A stretch of 64,000 nt of DNA from Belnapia rosea (GTDB lineage Bacteria > Pseudomonadota > Alphaproteobacteria > Acetobacterales > Acetobacteraceae), in contig NZ_FMZX01000001.1 in the NCBI RefSeq assembly GCF_900101615.1, forward strand, positions 124,001 through 188,000, in the 5' to 3' direction. Below, in pieces: positions 34,100 to 42,892 of this stretch. A model generated the notes under the pieces. It saw only the letters and a list, made by a program, of their open reading frames with translations. It did no database searches and was not told the DNA's origin. A program made the position numbers and the translations under genes. Position 1 is the stretch's first letter; each line of letters opens with the position of its first letter.

Positions 34100-34115
34100 C
34101 GGGATCGAGGCGCGT

Positions 34116-35144
34116 TCAGGCCTTGCCGATCCCCCGGTTGACCAGGCCGAGGTCGAAGGCCCGCCGCCAGTCCAGCCCCTGCGGCACCACGCCCACCTGC
34201 GCGGCGGCCGCATGCAGCGCCGCCCAGCGCGCCTCCGTCATCGCCCCGATGCCGAGGCTCGCGGCATCGCCGGACCGCACGATGCCCTCCCGGTTCATCA
34301 TCGCCGTCCCATAGGCGATGAGGTCGGCGCCCATCTCCGGGTTCTGCGCGCGGATCAGCCGGTTGGCGCCCTCGGTGTCGAAGCCGCCGGCCTGGCCCTT
34401 CAGGTACTGGTCCCAGCCCGCCATGGTCGCATCGACGAAGCGCTGCACCGGCTCGCGCTTCTCGGCCAGGGTCCTGGCCCCGATATGGATGGTGGTGCCG
34501 TAGTCCTGGAAGCCGCTGTCATGCACCAGCAGCACCACCGGCTCGACCCCCTGCTGGCGGATCGAGAAGGGCTCGCTGCCGAGATAGCCCTGCTGCACCA
34601 CCCGCTTGTCGGCCAGGAAGGGCGCCAGGCTGAAGGTATAGGGCCGCACCTGCTCGTCGCTCAGCCCGTATTTCTGCCGCACATAGGGCCACCAGGTGAC
34701 GCGCGGCTCGGCGCTGATCAGCACCGGCCTGCCCTTCAGCGACTCGAAGCCGGTGATGCCCTGGCCGGGATGGCCGATCATCACCACCGGGTCCTTCTGG
34801 AAGACGGCGGCGATGCAGAGGAAGGGGATGCCCTCGCGCACGAAGCCCAGCGCGCCGAGCCCGTTGCCCATCGCCATGTCGACGCGCCCGCCGATCAGCA
34901 GCTGCGCCGGGTTGATCTGCGGCCCGCCGGAGCGCAGCTCCACCTCCAGCCCGGCAGCGCGGTAGAGCCCGGCCGCCTGCGCCTGGTAGAAGCCGCCATG
35001 CTCCGCCTGGGCGCGCCAATTGGTCACGAAGCTCAGCCGGTCGAGCCGTGGCTGCGCCCGGGCCTCGCCCGCCGCCACCAGCAGGGGTCCGGCGGCGAGT
35101 CCGAGCGCCACCCGGCGCGAGACGATGAAGCGTTGCACGGCCAT
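34116..35144 (-). CDS. NMT1/THI5-like ABC substrate-binding protein
   Basis: A 342-residue periplasmic protein with a leader ending near 'GEARAQ'. The text 'FVTNWRAQAEHGGFYQAQAAG' and 'INPAQLLIGGRVDMAMGNG' matches NMT1/THI5-like binding proteins, which take pyrimidines, riboflavin or other small heterocycles. No THI-box or FMN riboswitch is recognisable upstream, so the ligand is open. The ATPase and permease genes follow after the AbrB-like gene. It is divergent from the ThDP-enzyme gene; GGGGGAGAG precedes the ATG at 35144. Confidence 0.88.
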   Translation of the reverse strand: MAVQRFIVSRRVALGLAAGPLLVAAGEARAQPRLDRLSFVTNWRAQAEHGGFYQAQAAGLYRAAGLEVELRSGGPQINPAQLLIGGRVDMAMGNGLGALGFVREGIPFLCIAAVFQKDPVVMIGHPGQGITGFESLKGRPVLISAEPRVTWWPYVRQKYGLSDEQVRPYTFSLAPFLADKRVVQQGYLGSEPFSIRQQGVEPVVLLVHDSGFQDYGTTIHIGARTLAEKREPVQRFVDATMAGWDQYLKGQAGGFDTEGANRLIRAQNPEMGADLIAYGTAMMNREGIVRSGDAASLGIGAMTEARWAALHAAAAQVGVVPQGLDWRRAFDLGLVNRGIGKA

Positions 35145-35252
35145 CGCGGCTCTCCCCCTCGGTTGCGCAACAGAATGCCATGTGTCGCCCCATCTTGCCC
35201 ATCGCCGCAAGGCCGCGCACCCTGCGCCCCAAGTTGAGGAGAGGACCGCGCC

Positions 35253-36791
35253 GTGAACGGAGCCGAAAGCCTGGTGAAGACCCTTCTCGGGGGAGGGGTC
35301 GATGTCTGCTTCTCCAACCCCGGCACCAGCGAGATGCATTTCGTGGCGGCGCTCGACCGCATCCCCGGCATGCGCTGCGTCCTCGGCCTGCAGGAGAACA
35401 TCGTCACCGGCGCGGCCGATGGCTACTGGCGCATCGCCGGGAAGCCGGCCTGCACCCTGCTGCATTGCGGCCCCGGCCTCGCCAACGGCCTCGCCGGCCT
35501 GCACGACGCGCGCCGCGCCCGCTCCGGCATCGTCAACATCGTGGGCGACCAGGCGGTCTATCACCGTCCCTTCGATGCGCCGCTGACCGCCGATACCGAG
35601 GGCTGGGCCCGCGGCGTCTCCGCCTGGACCCGCACCTCGACCCGGTCGGAGGATGTCGGCGCCGATGCCGCGACCGCCATCCAGGCCGCCCGCACCTCGC
35701 CCGGCCAGATCGCCACGCTGATCCTGCCCTCGGACAGCTCCTGGAACGAGGGCGGCGTCGTCGCCGAGGCCCTGCCGGTGCCTGCCGCCCCGGTCGCGGA
35801 CCCGCATGCGGTGAAGCAGGTCGCCCGCATCCTGCGGGAGAAGCGGGGCGTCCTGCTCCTCCTCGGCGGCCTCGCCCTGACCGAGGGCGCGCAGAAGCAG
35901 GCCCACCGCATCGCCGCCGCCACCGGCTGCCGGCTGCTGGCCGAGGGCTCCAACGCCCGCACCCAGCGTGGCCAGGGCCGCCTGCCGCTCGACCGCGTGC
36001 CCTATGTGGTCGATCAGGCGCTGGCCGCGTTGGCCGATGTGCAGAACCTCGTCCTGGTCAATGCCAAGGAGCCGATCGGCTTCTTCGGCTATCCCGGCAA
36101 GCCGAGCCGCCTCTACCCGGCTGATGCCGCCGTCCATGTGCTGACGCGCAACGAGCAGGATGCCGAGGCGGCGCTGGCCGCGCTGGCCGATGAGCTCGGC
36201 GCCCCCGCCGCCGCCATCCCCTCCGCCGGGCGGCGGCCCGAGGCGCCGCGCGGTGCCCTCTCGCCCGAGGGCCTGGCCCGCGCCGTCGCCGCGCTGATGC
36301 CCGAAGGCGCCATCATCGTCGACGAATCCGTCACCTATGGCCGCGGCTTCTTCCCCGAGACGGTCGCGGCCCCGGCGCATGACTGGCTGCAGAATTGCGG
36401 CGGCGCCATCGGCTACGGCATCCCCGTCGCGGTCGGCGCGGCCATCGCCGGCGGCGGCCGGCGCGTCATCGGCCTGCAGGCCGATGGCAGCGCCATGTAC
36501 ACGGTGCAGGGCCTCTGGACCCAGGCGCGCGAGCGGCTGCCGGTGACGACGGTGCTGCTCTCGAACCGCAAGTACCAGATCCTGCTCGGCGAGTACCAGA
36601 ATGTCGGCGCCAATCCCGGCCGCACGGCGATGGACATGCTCGATCTCGGCAACCCCGATATCGGCTGGGTCCAGCTCGCCAACAGCATGGGTGTCGAGGC
36701 GGCCCAGGCGACGACGCTCGAGGCGCTCGGCGACCTGATGGCGCAGAGCTTCTCCCGCCCCGGCCCCTTCCTGATCGAGCTGATGATCTAG
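35253..36791 (+). CDS. Acetolactate synthase-like ThDP-dependent enzyme
   Basis: A 512-residue thiamine-diphosphate enzyme of the acetolactate synthase / benzoylformate decarboxylase family, starting at GTG 35253 with GAGGAGAGGA upstream. The catalytic Glu is in 'LGLQENIVTGAADGYWR' and the ThDP motif is 'ADGSAMYTVQGLW' ... 'SNRKY', with ADG in place of the normal GDG. It has no regulatory subunit gene beside it and is shorter than IlvB (about 570). It is therefore more likely a 2-oxoacid decarboxylase or a catabolic carboligase than the branched-chain enzyme. Confidence 0.85.
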   Translation: MNGAESLVKTLLGGGVDVCFSNPGTSEMHFVAALDRIPGMRCVLGLQENIVTGAADGYWRIAGKPACTLLHCGPGLANGLAGLHDARRARSGIVNIVGDQAVYHRPFDAPLTADTEGWARGVSAWTRTSTRSEDVGADAATAIQAARTSPGQIATLILPSDSSWNEGGVVAEALPVPAAPVADPHAVKQVARILREKRGVLLLLGGLALTEGAQKQAHRIAAATGCRLLAEGSNARTQRGQGRLPLDRVPYVVDQALAALADVQNLVLVNAKEPIGFFGYPGKPSRLYPADAAVHVLTRNEQDAEAALAALADELGAPAAAIPSAGRRPEAPRGALSPEGLARAVAALMPEGAIIVDESVTYGRGFFPETVAAPAHDWLQNCGGAIGYGIPVAVGAAIAGGGRRVIGLQADGSAMYTVQGLWTQARERLPVTTVLLSNRKYQILLGEYQNVGANPGRTAMDMLDLGNPDIGWVQLANSMGVEAAQATTLEALGDLMAQSFSRPGPFLIELMI

Positions 36792-36793
36792 CC

Positions 36794-36823
36794 GGATTGG
36801 CCGGGCCCCGGCCCGGCCAATCC
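36794..36823. terminator. Near-perfect 30-base palindrome between convergent genes
   Basis: GGATTGGCCGGGC (36794-36806) pairs without mismatch with GCCCGGCCAATCC (36811-36823). It fills the gap between the ThDP-enzyme stop and the hydrolase stop, so it is best read as a bidirectional terminator. Confidence 0.65.
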
Positions 36824-36824
36824 C

Positions 36825-38018
36825 CTAGCCGGCCAGGAAGCGCCGCGCGCCCCCGGCCAGCACCTCGAGGCCAAGGGCCAGGTCCTCGCGCTTCGTGTCC
36901 TCGGTCCAGTGGTGGCTGATCCCGCCGATCGAGGGGACGAAGAGCATCGCCACCGGCATCACCCGGGCGAGGATCTGGCTGTCATGGATCGCCCCGCTCG
37001 GCATCTCCGCCCAGGCGCCGGGGCAGAGCTCCGCCGCCGCCTCCCGCAGCGCCGCCCGCATCGCGGGGTCGCAGGGGGAGGGCAGGGTGTGCCCGATCGG
37101 CTCCAGCACCGCCGGGCAGCGCTCCCGCCGGTTGCTCTCCTGCACCACGCGGCGGAGGCAGTCCTCCATCCGGTCCATCACCTCGGGCGAGAGGTCGCGG
37201 AAGGAGAAGGTGATCTCCGCCCGGCCCGGGATGATCTGCGGCGCATTTGGCTCCAGCAGGATGCGGCCGGTGGTCCAGACGCTGCGCTCGGCGCAGACCC
37301 CCGGGAATTCCTGGTCCACCGCCGCCAGCAGCCGCACCGCCGTCAGCCCGGCATCGCGCCGCTCTGCCATGGTGGTGCCGCCGGTATGGTCCTGCTGCCC
37401 GGTGATGGTGATCCGCCACTGCCGGATGCCGACGATGCCGGTGACCACGCCGATCCGCATCCCGGCCCGTTCGAGCTGCGTGCCCTGCTCGATATGCAGC
37501 TCGAAGGCCCCCTTGTAGCGGCCGGGGTCGAGCCGCAGGCGCTCCCGCCCTGCGAGCCCCACCTCCCGCAGCGCCTCGTGGAGCGGCCGGCCGTCATGCC
37601 GGTTGCGCGCCGCGTCCAGCGCCGCCTCGTCCAGCGCGCCGACCAGGCTGCGGCTGCCGAGGAAGTCTCCCCAATGCCCCTCCTCATCCGCATAGGCGCA
37701 GACATCGACCGGCAGCCCGGCCCGCGCCAGCGCCAGCGCCGCGACCACGCCCAGCACCCCGTCCAGCCAGCCCGCCTGGTTCTGCGTCTCGAGATGGCTG
37801 CCGGCCAGCAGATGCGGCCCCGGGCCCCGGTGCCGGCCGAAGACATTGCCGATGCCGTCGATCTGCGCCTCGAGCCCCACCGCCTCCATGGCGGCGACCA
37901 GCCAGCGCCGGCTCTCCATGTCCTCGGGGCTGAAGGTCGGCCGGTGGACGCCGGTGCGGTAGGTGCCGATCTGCCGCAGACGGTCCAGATCCGCGAGAAA
38001 TTGGCTGGTATCGATCAT
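36825..38018 (-). CDS. M20-family Zn hydrolase (amidase/carbamoylase type)
   Basis: A 397-residue binuclear zinc amidohydrolase like allantoate amidohydrolase and N-carbamoyl-L-amino-acid hydrolase. Zinc-site segments are 'LAGSHLETQNQAGWLDGVLGV' split over two ligands, 'YADEEGHWG' and the C-terminal 'SIGGISHHWTEDTKRED'. The Asp that normally follows the first His (HxD) is Glu here. The start at 38018 (MIDTSQF) has AGAGG upstream. The neighbours do not reveal the substrate. Confidence 0.85.
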   Translation of the reverse strand: MIDTSQFLADLDRLRQIGTYRTGVHRPTFSPEDMESRRWLVAAMEAVGLEAQIDGIGNVFGRHRGPGPHLLAGSHLETQNQAGWLDGVLGVVAALALARAGLPVDVCAYADEEGHWGDFLGSRSLVGALDEAALDAARNRHDGRPLHEALREVGLAGRERLRLDPGRYKGAFELHIEQGTQLERAGMRIGVVTGIVGIRQWRITITGQQDHTGGTTMAERRDAGLTAVRLLAAVDQEFPGVCAERSVWTTGRILLEPNAPQIIPGRAEITFSFRDLSPEVMDRMEDCLRRVVQESNRRERCPAVLEPIGHTLPSPCDPAMRAALREAAAELCPGAWAEMPSGAIHDSQILARVMPVAMLFVPSIGGISHHWTEDTKREDLALGLEVLAGGARRFLAG

Positions 38019-38288
38019 CACGGTCCTCTGCATCGGCTGGAGTGATCCTCATCGCATGTGGCGGGCCGGCACCCAATGAGGTCTGGCGGAGGCGTTCCCT
38101 TTATGAGACGTTTTCAGGGAATTGTTGGCCACAGATGGCGCAGGTTTCAGGTTTCGCGCAATGTCTGTGTAAGTCCGCCTCATGCATGATGTATCGTGAC
38201 GATGCCGGACCAGCTTGGCCGGAAGGTTCTGCCGAAGGCAGGCTGGGTACCATCGGAATAAGACGCATCGCCAGGCTCCGGGAACGCC
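38019..38288. other. 270-base gap upstream of the metal efflux operon
   Basis: No coding sequence seen. The composition is less G+C-rich than its surroundings. It contains a 6-bp inverted repeat TTCCCT/AGGGAA (38095-38100, 38116-38121) and a tandem CAGGTTT (38151-38164). It must hold the promoters of the hydrolase (minus) and efflux operon (plus), but no convincing -35/-10 pair stands out. Confidence 0.4.
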
Positions 38289-39662
38289 ATGAACGCCAGA
38301 CACCTGCCGCCGCCGAAGGGGACCGATGGCTTCGCCTCGACGGTGGACGCCGTGAGCCTGCATGCCGCGGCGTCGCAGAAGCCGCTCCCCGAGCCCGTCG
38401 CCCCGCAACCGGCGCCGGAACCCGCCCGGGCCCCGCCGCGCGGGCGCGGCCGGCTCTGGCTGCTGCTGGCGCTGGCCGGCATCGTGGCCGGTGGCGGCTA
38501 TTACGCCTATGAGGCGAGCCGGAAGGCCGCCGGGGCGGTGCCGACCTCGCCCGTTGCCAGTCAGAACGAGCCGCTGTCCCAGGGTGAATTCCGCCTCTCC
38601 GACACCGAGATGCGCGCCCTCCGGATCGAGGAGATGCATGCCCGCGCCTTCCGGGCCGAGCGCGTCGCCGAGGGCCGCATCGCTTATAACGAGGACCGCT
38701 CCACCCCGGTCTTCTCGCCCTATAACGGCCGGGTGGTCCGCGCCATGGTCCGCATGGGCGACCAGGTGAAGGCCGGGGACACCCTCTTCGAGATCGAGAC
38801 CACCGACCTCGCCGGTGCCGCCAACGACCTGCTCTCGGCCGCCGATCTGGCCAACAAGTCCCGCGCCACGCTCGACCAGGCGCGGCGCGAGGAGGCCCGG
38901 CAGAACAGCCTCTTCAGCGCCCGCGCCGCCTCGCAGCGCGACGTCGAGCAGGCCCGCACCGCCGCGCTCGGCGCCATCGCCGACCTGCGCAGCGCGGAGG
39001 CCAGCCTGGCCGCGGCGCGGGACAAGCTGCGCGTCCTCGGTCGCGGCATGGACCAGATCGCCCGCATCGAGCAGACCCGGCAGGTCGATGCCATCATCCC
39101 GGTGACCGCGCCGATCGCCGGCACCGTCGTCCAGCGCCGGGTCGGCCCCGGCCAGTGGCTCTCGACCGGCGCCGCCGACCCGGTCTTCACCATCGCCGAC
39201 CTCTCCAGCATGTGGCTCGTCGCCGCGGTGCGGGAGCTGGATGCGCCGATGATCAAGCTTGGCCAGCCGGTCGAGGTCAGCGTCGGCGCCCTGCCGGGCC
39301 ATCGCTTCGATGCCCGCATCGCCACCATGGGCGCCGGGCTCGACCCCTCCACCCGGCGGATGACCGTCCGCGCCGAGGTGAAGGACCCCGAGAACCTCCT
39401 GAAGCCCGAGATGTTCGCCACCTTCCGCATCTCGGTCGGCGAGGGCGAGGAGAATGTCGGCGTCCCGGTGAATGCCATCATCTACCGCGGCGCCGAGGCC
39501 AGCGTCTGGGTTGCGCTGGACGGCAACCGCTTCCTGCTCCGCAAGATCGCGCCCGGCATCCGCTCGGGCGACATGGTCGAGGTGACCGAAGGGTTGAAGC
39601 CCGGCGACCGCGTCGTCACCGGCGGCGCCCTCTTCATCGACCGCGCGGCACGGATCGACTGA
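38289..39662 (+). CDS. RND efflux periplasmic adaptor (CzcB/CusB-like)
   Basis: A 457-residue membrane-fusion protein. One N-terminal membrane anchor ('LWLLLALAGIVAGGGYYAYE', about 55-75) is followed by a barrel-sandwich hybrid ('SPYNGRVVRAMVRMGDQVKAGDTLFEI'), a helical hairpin (about 175-260) and beta-barrel and membrane-proximal domains. There is an unusually long Pro/Ala-rich N-terminal cytoplasmic tail before the anchor. It links the RND pump at 39746-42892 to the outer-membrane channel encoded at 42889-44412. No His- or Met-rich metal-binding tail is seen. Confidence 0.92.
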   Translation: MNARHLPPPKGTDGFASTVDAVSLHAAASQKPLPEPVAPQPAPEPARAPPRGRGRLWLLLALAGIVAGGGYYAYEASRKAAGAVPTSPVASQNEPLSQGEFRLSDTEMRALRIEEMHARAFRAERVAEGRIAYNEDRSTPVFSPYNGRVVRAMVRMGDQVKAGDTLFEIETTDLAGAANDLLSAADLANKSRATLDQARREEARQNSLFSARAASQRDVEQARTAALGAIADLRSAEASLAAARDKLRVLGRGMDQIARIEQTRQVDAIIPVTAPIAGTVVQRRVGPGQWLSTGAADPVFTIADLSSMWLVAAVRELDAPMIKLGQPVEVSVGALPGHRFDARIATMGAGLDPSTRRMTVRAEVKDPENLLKPEMFATFRISVGEGEENVGVPVNAIIYRGAEASVWVALDGNRFLLRKIAPGIRSGDMVEVTEGLKPGDRVVTGGALFIDRAARID

Positions 39663-39745
39663 GCCTCCGCATGGACGTGGCAGCCGGGCAGGCAGCCACG
39701 GCAGAATAAGCCGCCGGCTGCCCCGGCCCAGTCGGAAAGACCAGC

Positions 39746-42700
39746 ATGCGTCAGATTGTCGCCTTCTCCCTCCAGCGCCGGCCGCTGGTCATCCTGCTGT
39801 TCTTCACCTTCATCGTTATCGGGCTCATCGGCTTCACCAGGCTGAACATCGAAGCCTATCCGGACCCGGTACCGCCCCAGGTCGTCATCATCACCCAGAA
39901 TGCCGGCCAGTCGGCCGAGGAGATCGAGCGCTATGTCTCGATCCCCGTCGAGGTGGCGATGGCCGGGCTGCCGAACCTCACCTCGGTGCGCTCCACCAGC
40001 CTCTTCGGGCTCTCCGACGTCCGGGTGCAGTTCAACTTCAACTACACCTACGACCAGGCGCTGCAGCAGGTGCTGAACCGGCTCGGCCAGCTCAATGGGC
40101 TGCCGGAGGGCGTCCAGCCGCAGATCAGCCCGCTCTCGCCGATCGGCGAGATCATGCGCTACCGCCTGGTCGGGCCGCCGGGCTATTCGCTGGCCGACCT
40201 CAAGACCCTCCAGGAATGGGTGCTCGACCGCCGCTTCAAGCGCGTCCCCGGGGTGGTGGACGTGACCTCCTTCGGTGGGCTGACCAAGAGCTACAACGTG
40301 GTGGTCGACCTCCGGCGGATGGCGGCGCTCGGCCTGTCCCTGCCGCAGGTCATCCAGGCGGTGCGCGCCGGCAATGCGACCGTGGGCGCGGGGACCATCC
40401 GCATCGGGCCGCAGGCGGCGGTGGTGCAGGGCATCGGCCTGATCCGCGGGCTGGACGACATCCGCAGCGTGGTGGTCTCGGCCGAGGGCGGCATGCCCGT
40501 CCTGCTCGGCGACATCGCCACCGTCGAGATCGGCAACCAGCCCCGCCTCGGCATCGCCGGGCAGGAGGGCAACGACGACGTGGTCCTCGCCACCGTGCTC
40601 ATGCGCCGCGGCGAGCAGACCCTGCCGACCATCCGCGGCGTGCAGCAGGAGGTGGCGCGGATCAATGCCGGCGGCGTGCTGCCGCCGGGGGTGAAGATCG
40701 TCCCGCTCTACGACCGCGAGGATCTGGTGAAGATCACCACCCGTACGGTGGTCCACAACATCATCGAGGGCGTCGCCCTCATCCTCCTCATCCAGTGGCT
40801 CTTCCTCGGCGACTTCCGCGGTGCCCTGGTGGTGGCGGCGACGGTGCCCTTCGCCTTCCTCTTCGCCATCCTGCTGATGATGGCCCGCGGCGAGAGCGCC
40901 AACCTGCTCAGCCTCGGCGCGCTCGATTTCGGCCTGCTGGTCGATGCCACCGTCATCATGGTCGAGAACATCTACCGGCATCTCGGCCTCAGCCGGAACC
41001 CCGCGCACCGCTACATCGCGCCGGCCAGCTCGCGGGACCTGTCGGGCCTGTCGCTCACCGTCCTCCGCGCGGCGGGCGAGGTGGACAAGGCGATCTTCTT
41101 CTCGGCACTGATCATCATCGCCGCCTTCATCCCGCTCTTCACGCTCGGCGGGATCGAGGGCCGCATCTTCGGCCCGATGTCGAAGACCTATGCCTATGCG
41201 ATCATCGGCGCGCTGCTGGCGACCTTCACCATCACCCCCGCGCTGGCCGCCGCCCTGCTGCGCGAGGACAGCCGGGAGCGGGACACCCTGCTGGTCCGCG
41301 TCCTGCGCTGGGGCCATACCCGGCTCTACGCCGCGGCGATGCGGGCCCGTGCCCTCTGTCTGATGCTGGCGGCCGCGCTCTTCGGCGCCTCGATCTTCCT
41401 GATGTCCCTGCTCGGGGCGGAATTCCTGCCCACGCTGGAGGAGGGCAACCTCTGGGTCCGCGCCTCCATGCCGGGGACGATCAGCCTCGAGGAGGGGAAT
41501 GCCACGGTGAACCGCATCCGCGGCGTGCTGATGGAATTCCCCGAGGTCATCACCGCCACCTCGCAGCAGGGCCGGCCGGATGACGGCACCGACAGCGCCG
41601 GCTTCTTCAATGCGGAGTTCTTCCTCCCCCTGAAGCCGCCGCAGCAATGGACCACGGCGCCGAACCGGGACGGGCTGGTGCATGCCATGCAGGCACGTCT
41701 CTCGAGCCAGTTCGTCGGCGTCGAGTTCAGCTATTCCCAGGCGATCAGCGACAATGTCCAGGAGGCCGCCTCCGGGGTGAAGGGGGCCAACGCGGTGAAG
41801 GTCTTCGGGCCGGAGCTCGACATCATCGCCCGCAAGGCGGAGGAGATCCGCCAGGTGATGGCCGGTGTCGAGGGCGTCGCCGACCTCGCCGTCTTCCGCT
41901 CGCTCGGCCAGCCGACCGTCGCGCTGCAGATCGACCGGGCCCGCGCCGCCCGCTACGGCCTCGCCATCGACGACGTGAACGAGGTGGTGCAGGCGGCGAT
42001 CGGCGGGCGGGAGGCCGGGCGCCTCTACGAGCCGGGTGGCGACCGCAATTTCCCGATCGTCGTGCGGCTGGACGCGCCCTTCCGCGACAGCCTGGAGGCG
42101 ATCGGCCGCATCCCGGTCGGCGGCCCGCGCGGCGCGACACTGGCCGATGTGGCAAGCATCCGCCTTGTCTCCGGCGTCTCCTACATCTACCGCGAGGATG
42201 CCTCGCGCTACGTGCCGATCCGCTTCTCCGTCCGCGGGCGGGACCCGGCGAGCACGGTCGCCGAGGCGCAGGAGCTTGTCGAGCAGCGCGTGCAGCTGCC
42301 GCCCGGCTACCGCCTCGACTGGGTCGGCGAGTTCCGCAACCTGCAGGAGGCTATCGGCCGCCTGCTGGTGGTGGTCCCGGCGGCGCTCGCGCTGATCCTC
42401 GTTTTGCTCTACGTGCAGTTCAACAGCCTGCGCGAGACGCTGCTGGTCTTCGGCATCGTGCCGATGTCGATCACCGGCGGCGTGGCGGCGCTGGCGGTGG
42501 CGGGGCTCAATTTCAGCGTGCCTGCGGCGATCGGCTTCCTGGCGCTGTTCGGCATCACCGTGATGGAAGGCATCATCATGCTCTCCCATTTCAATCATCT
42601 CCGGCTGGAGGGGATGCCCTGGCGGCCTGCGCTCGACCAGGCGGGGCGGGACCGCATGCGGCCGGTCTTCATGACCTGCTTCGCCAGCTTCACCGGCCTG

Positions 42701-42892
42701 CTGCCCATGGCGCTGGCCACCGGCATCGGCGCCGATGTGCAGAAGCCCCTTGCCCTGGTGGTGGTCGGCGGCATCGGCCTCGTGCCGCTCTTCATCCTGG
42801 TGGTCTTCCCGGCGATGATCGACCTCTTCGGCAAGCCCCGGCACATCCGCCAGGCGGAGGCCGCGGCGCCCGGCGCGGCGGTGCGGGCATGA
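39746..42892 (+). CDS. Heavy-metal RND efflux pump (CzcA-like)
   Basis: A 1048-residue proton-driven RND pump of the HME group with twelve membrane helices and two large periplasmic loops. The proton-relay helix reads 'DFGLLVDATVIMVEN' with D394, D400 and E407 at CzcA spacing; Cu/Ag pumps (CusA) lack the first Asp. 'GRPDDGTDSAGFFNAEFF' is also CzcA-like. Divalent cations such as Zn, Co, Ni or Cd are thus more likely than Cu+, but D-A-T in place of D-G-A leaves the ion open. Its stop overlaps the channel gene by ATGA. Confidence 0.93.
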   Translation: MRQIVAFSLQRRPLVILLFFTFIVIGLIGFTRLNIEAYPDPVPPQVVIITQNAGQSAEEIERYVSIPVEVAMAGLPNLTSVRSTSLFGLSDVRVQFNFNYTYDQALQQVLNRLGQLNGLPEGVQPQISPLSPIGEIMRYRLVGPPGYSLADLKTLQEWVLDRRFKRVPGVVDVTSFGGLTKSYNVVVDLRRMAALGLSLPQVIQAVRAGNATVGAGTIRIGPQAAVVQGIGLIRGLDDIRSVVVSAEGGMPVLLGDIATVEIGNQPRLGIAGQEGNDDVVLATVLMRRGEQTLPTIRGVQQEVARINAGGVLPPGVKIVPLYDREDLVKITTRTVVHNIIEGVALILLIQWLFLGDFRGALVVAATVPFAFLFAILLMMARGESANLLSLGALDFGLLVDATVIMVENIYRHLGLSRNPAHRYIAPASSRDLSGLSLTVLRAAGEVDKAIFFSALIIIAAFIPLFTLGGIEGRIFGPMSKTYAYAIIGALLATFTITPALAAALLREDSRERDTLLVRVLRWGHTRLYAAAMRARALCLMLAAALFGASIFLMSLLGAEFLPTLEEGNLWVRASMPGTISLEEGNATVNRIRGVLMEFPEVITATSQQGRPDDGTDSAGFFNAEFFLPLKPPQQWTTAPNRDGLVHAMQARLSSQFVGVEFSYSQAISDNVQEAASGVKGANAVKVFGPELDIIARKAEEIRQVMAGVEGVADLAVFRSLGQPTVALQIDRARAARYGLAIDDVNEVVQAAIGGREAGRLYEPGGDRNFPIVVRLDAPFRDSLEAIGRIPVGGPRGATLADVASIRLVSGVSYIYREDASRYVPIRFSVRGRDPASTVAEAQELVEQRVQLPPGYRLDWVGEFRNLQEAIGRLLVVVPAALALILVLLYVQFNSLRETLLVFGIVPMSITGGVAALAVAGLNFSVPAAIGFLALFGITVMEGIIMLSHFNHLRLEGMPWRPALDQAGRDRMRPVFMTCFASFTGLLPMALATGIGADVQKPLALVVVGGIGLVPLFILVVFPAMIDLFGKPRHIRQAEAAAPGAAVRA

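Noticed and set aside
33634-34115. Toxin partner for the AbrB-like protein
   Set aside because: Neither flank contains an ORF of PIN, MazF or RelE size; the neighbours are ABC transporter genes.
35145-35252. THI-box or FMN riboswitch upstream of the NMT1/THI5-like receptor
   Set aside because: No CTGAGA...ACC or GAACCTGATC-type core is present in the 108-base leader.
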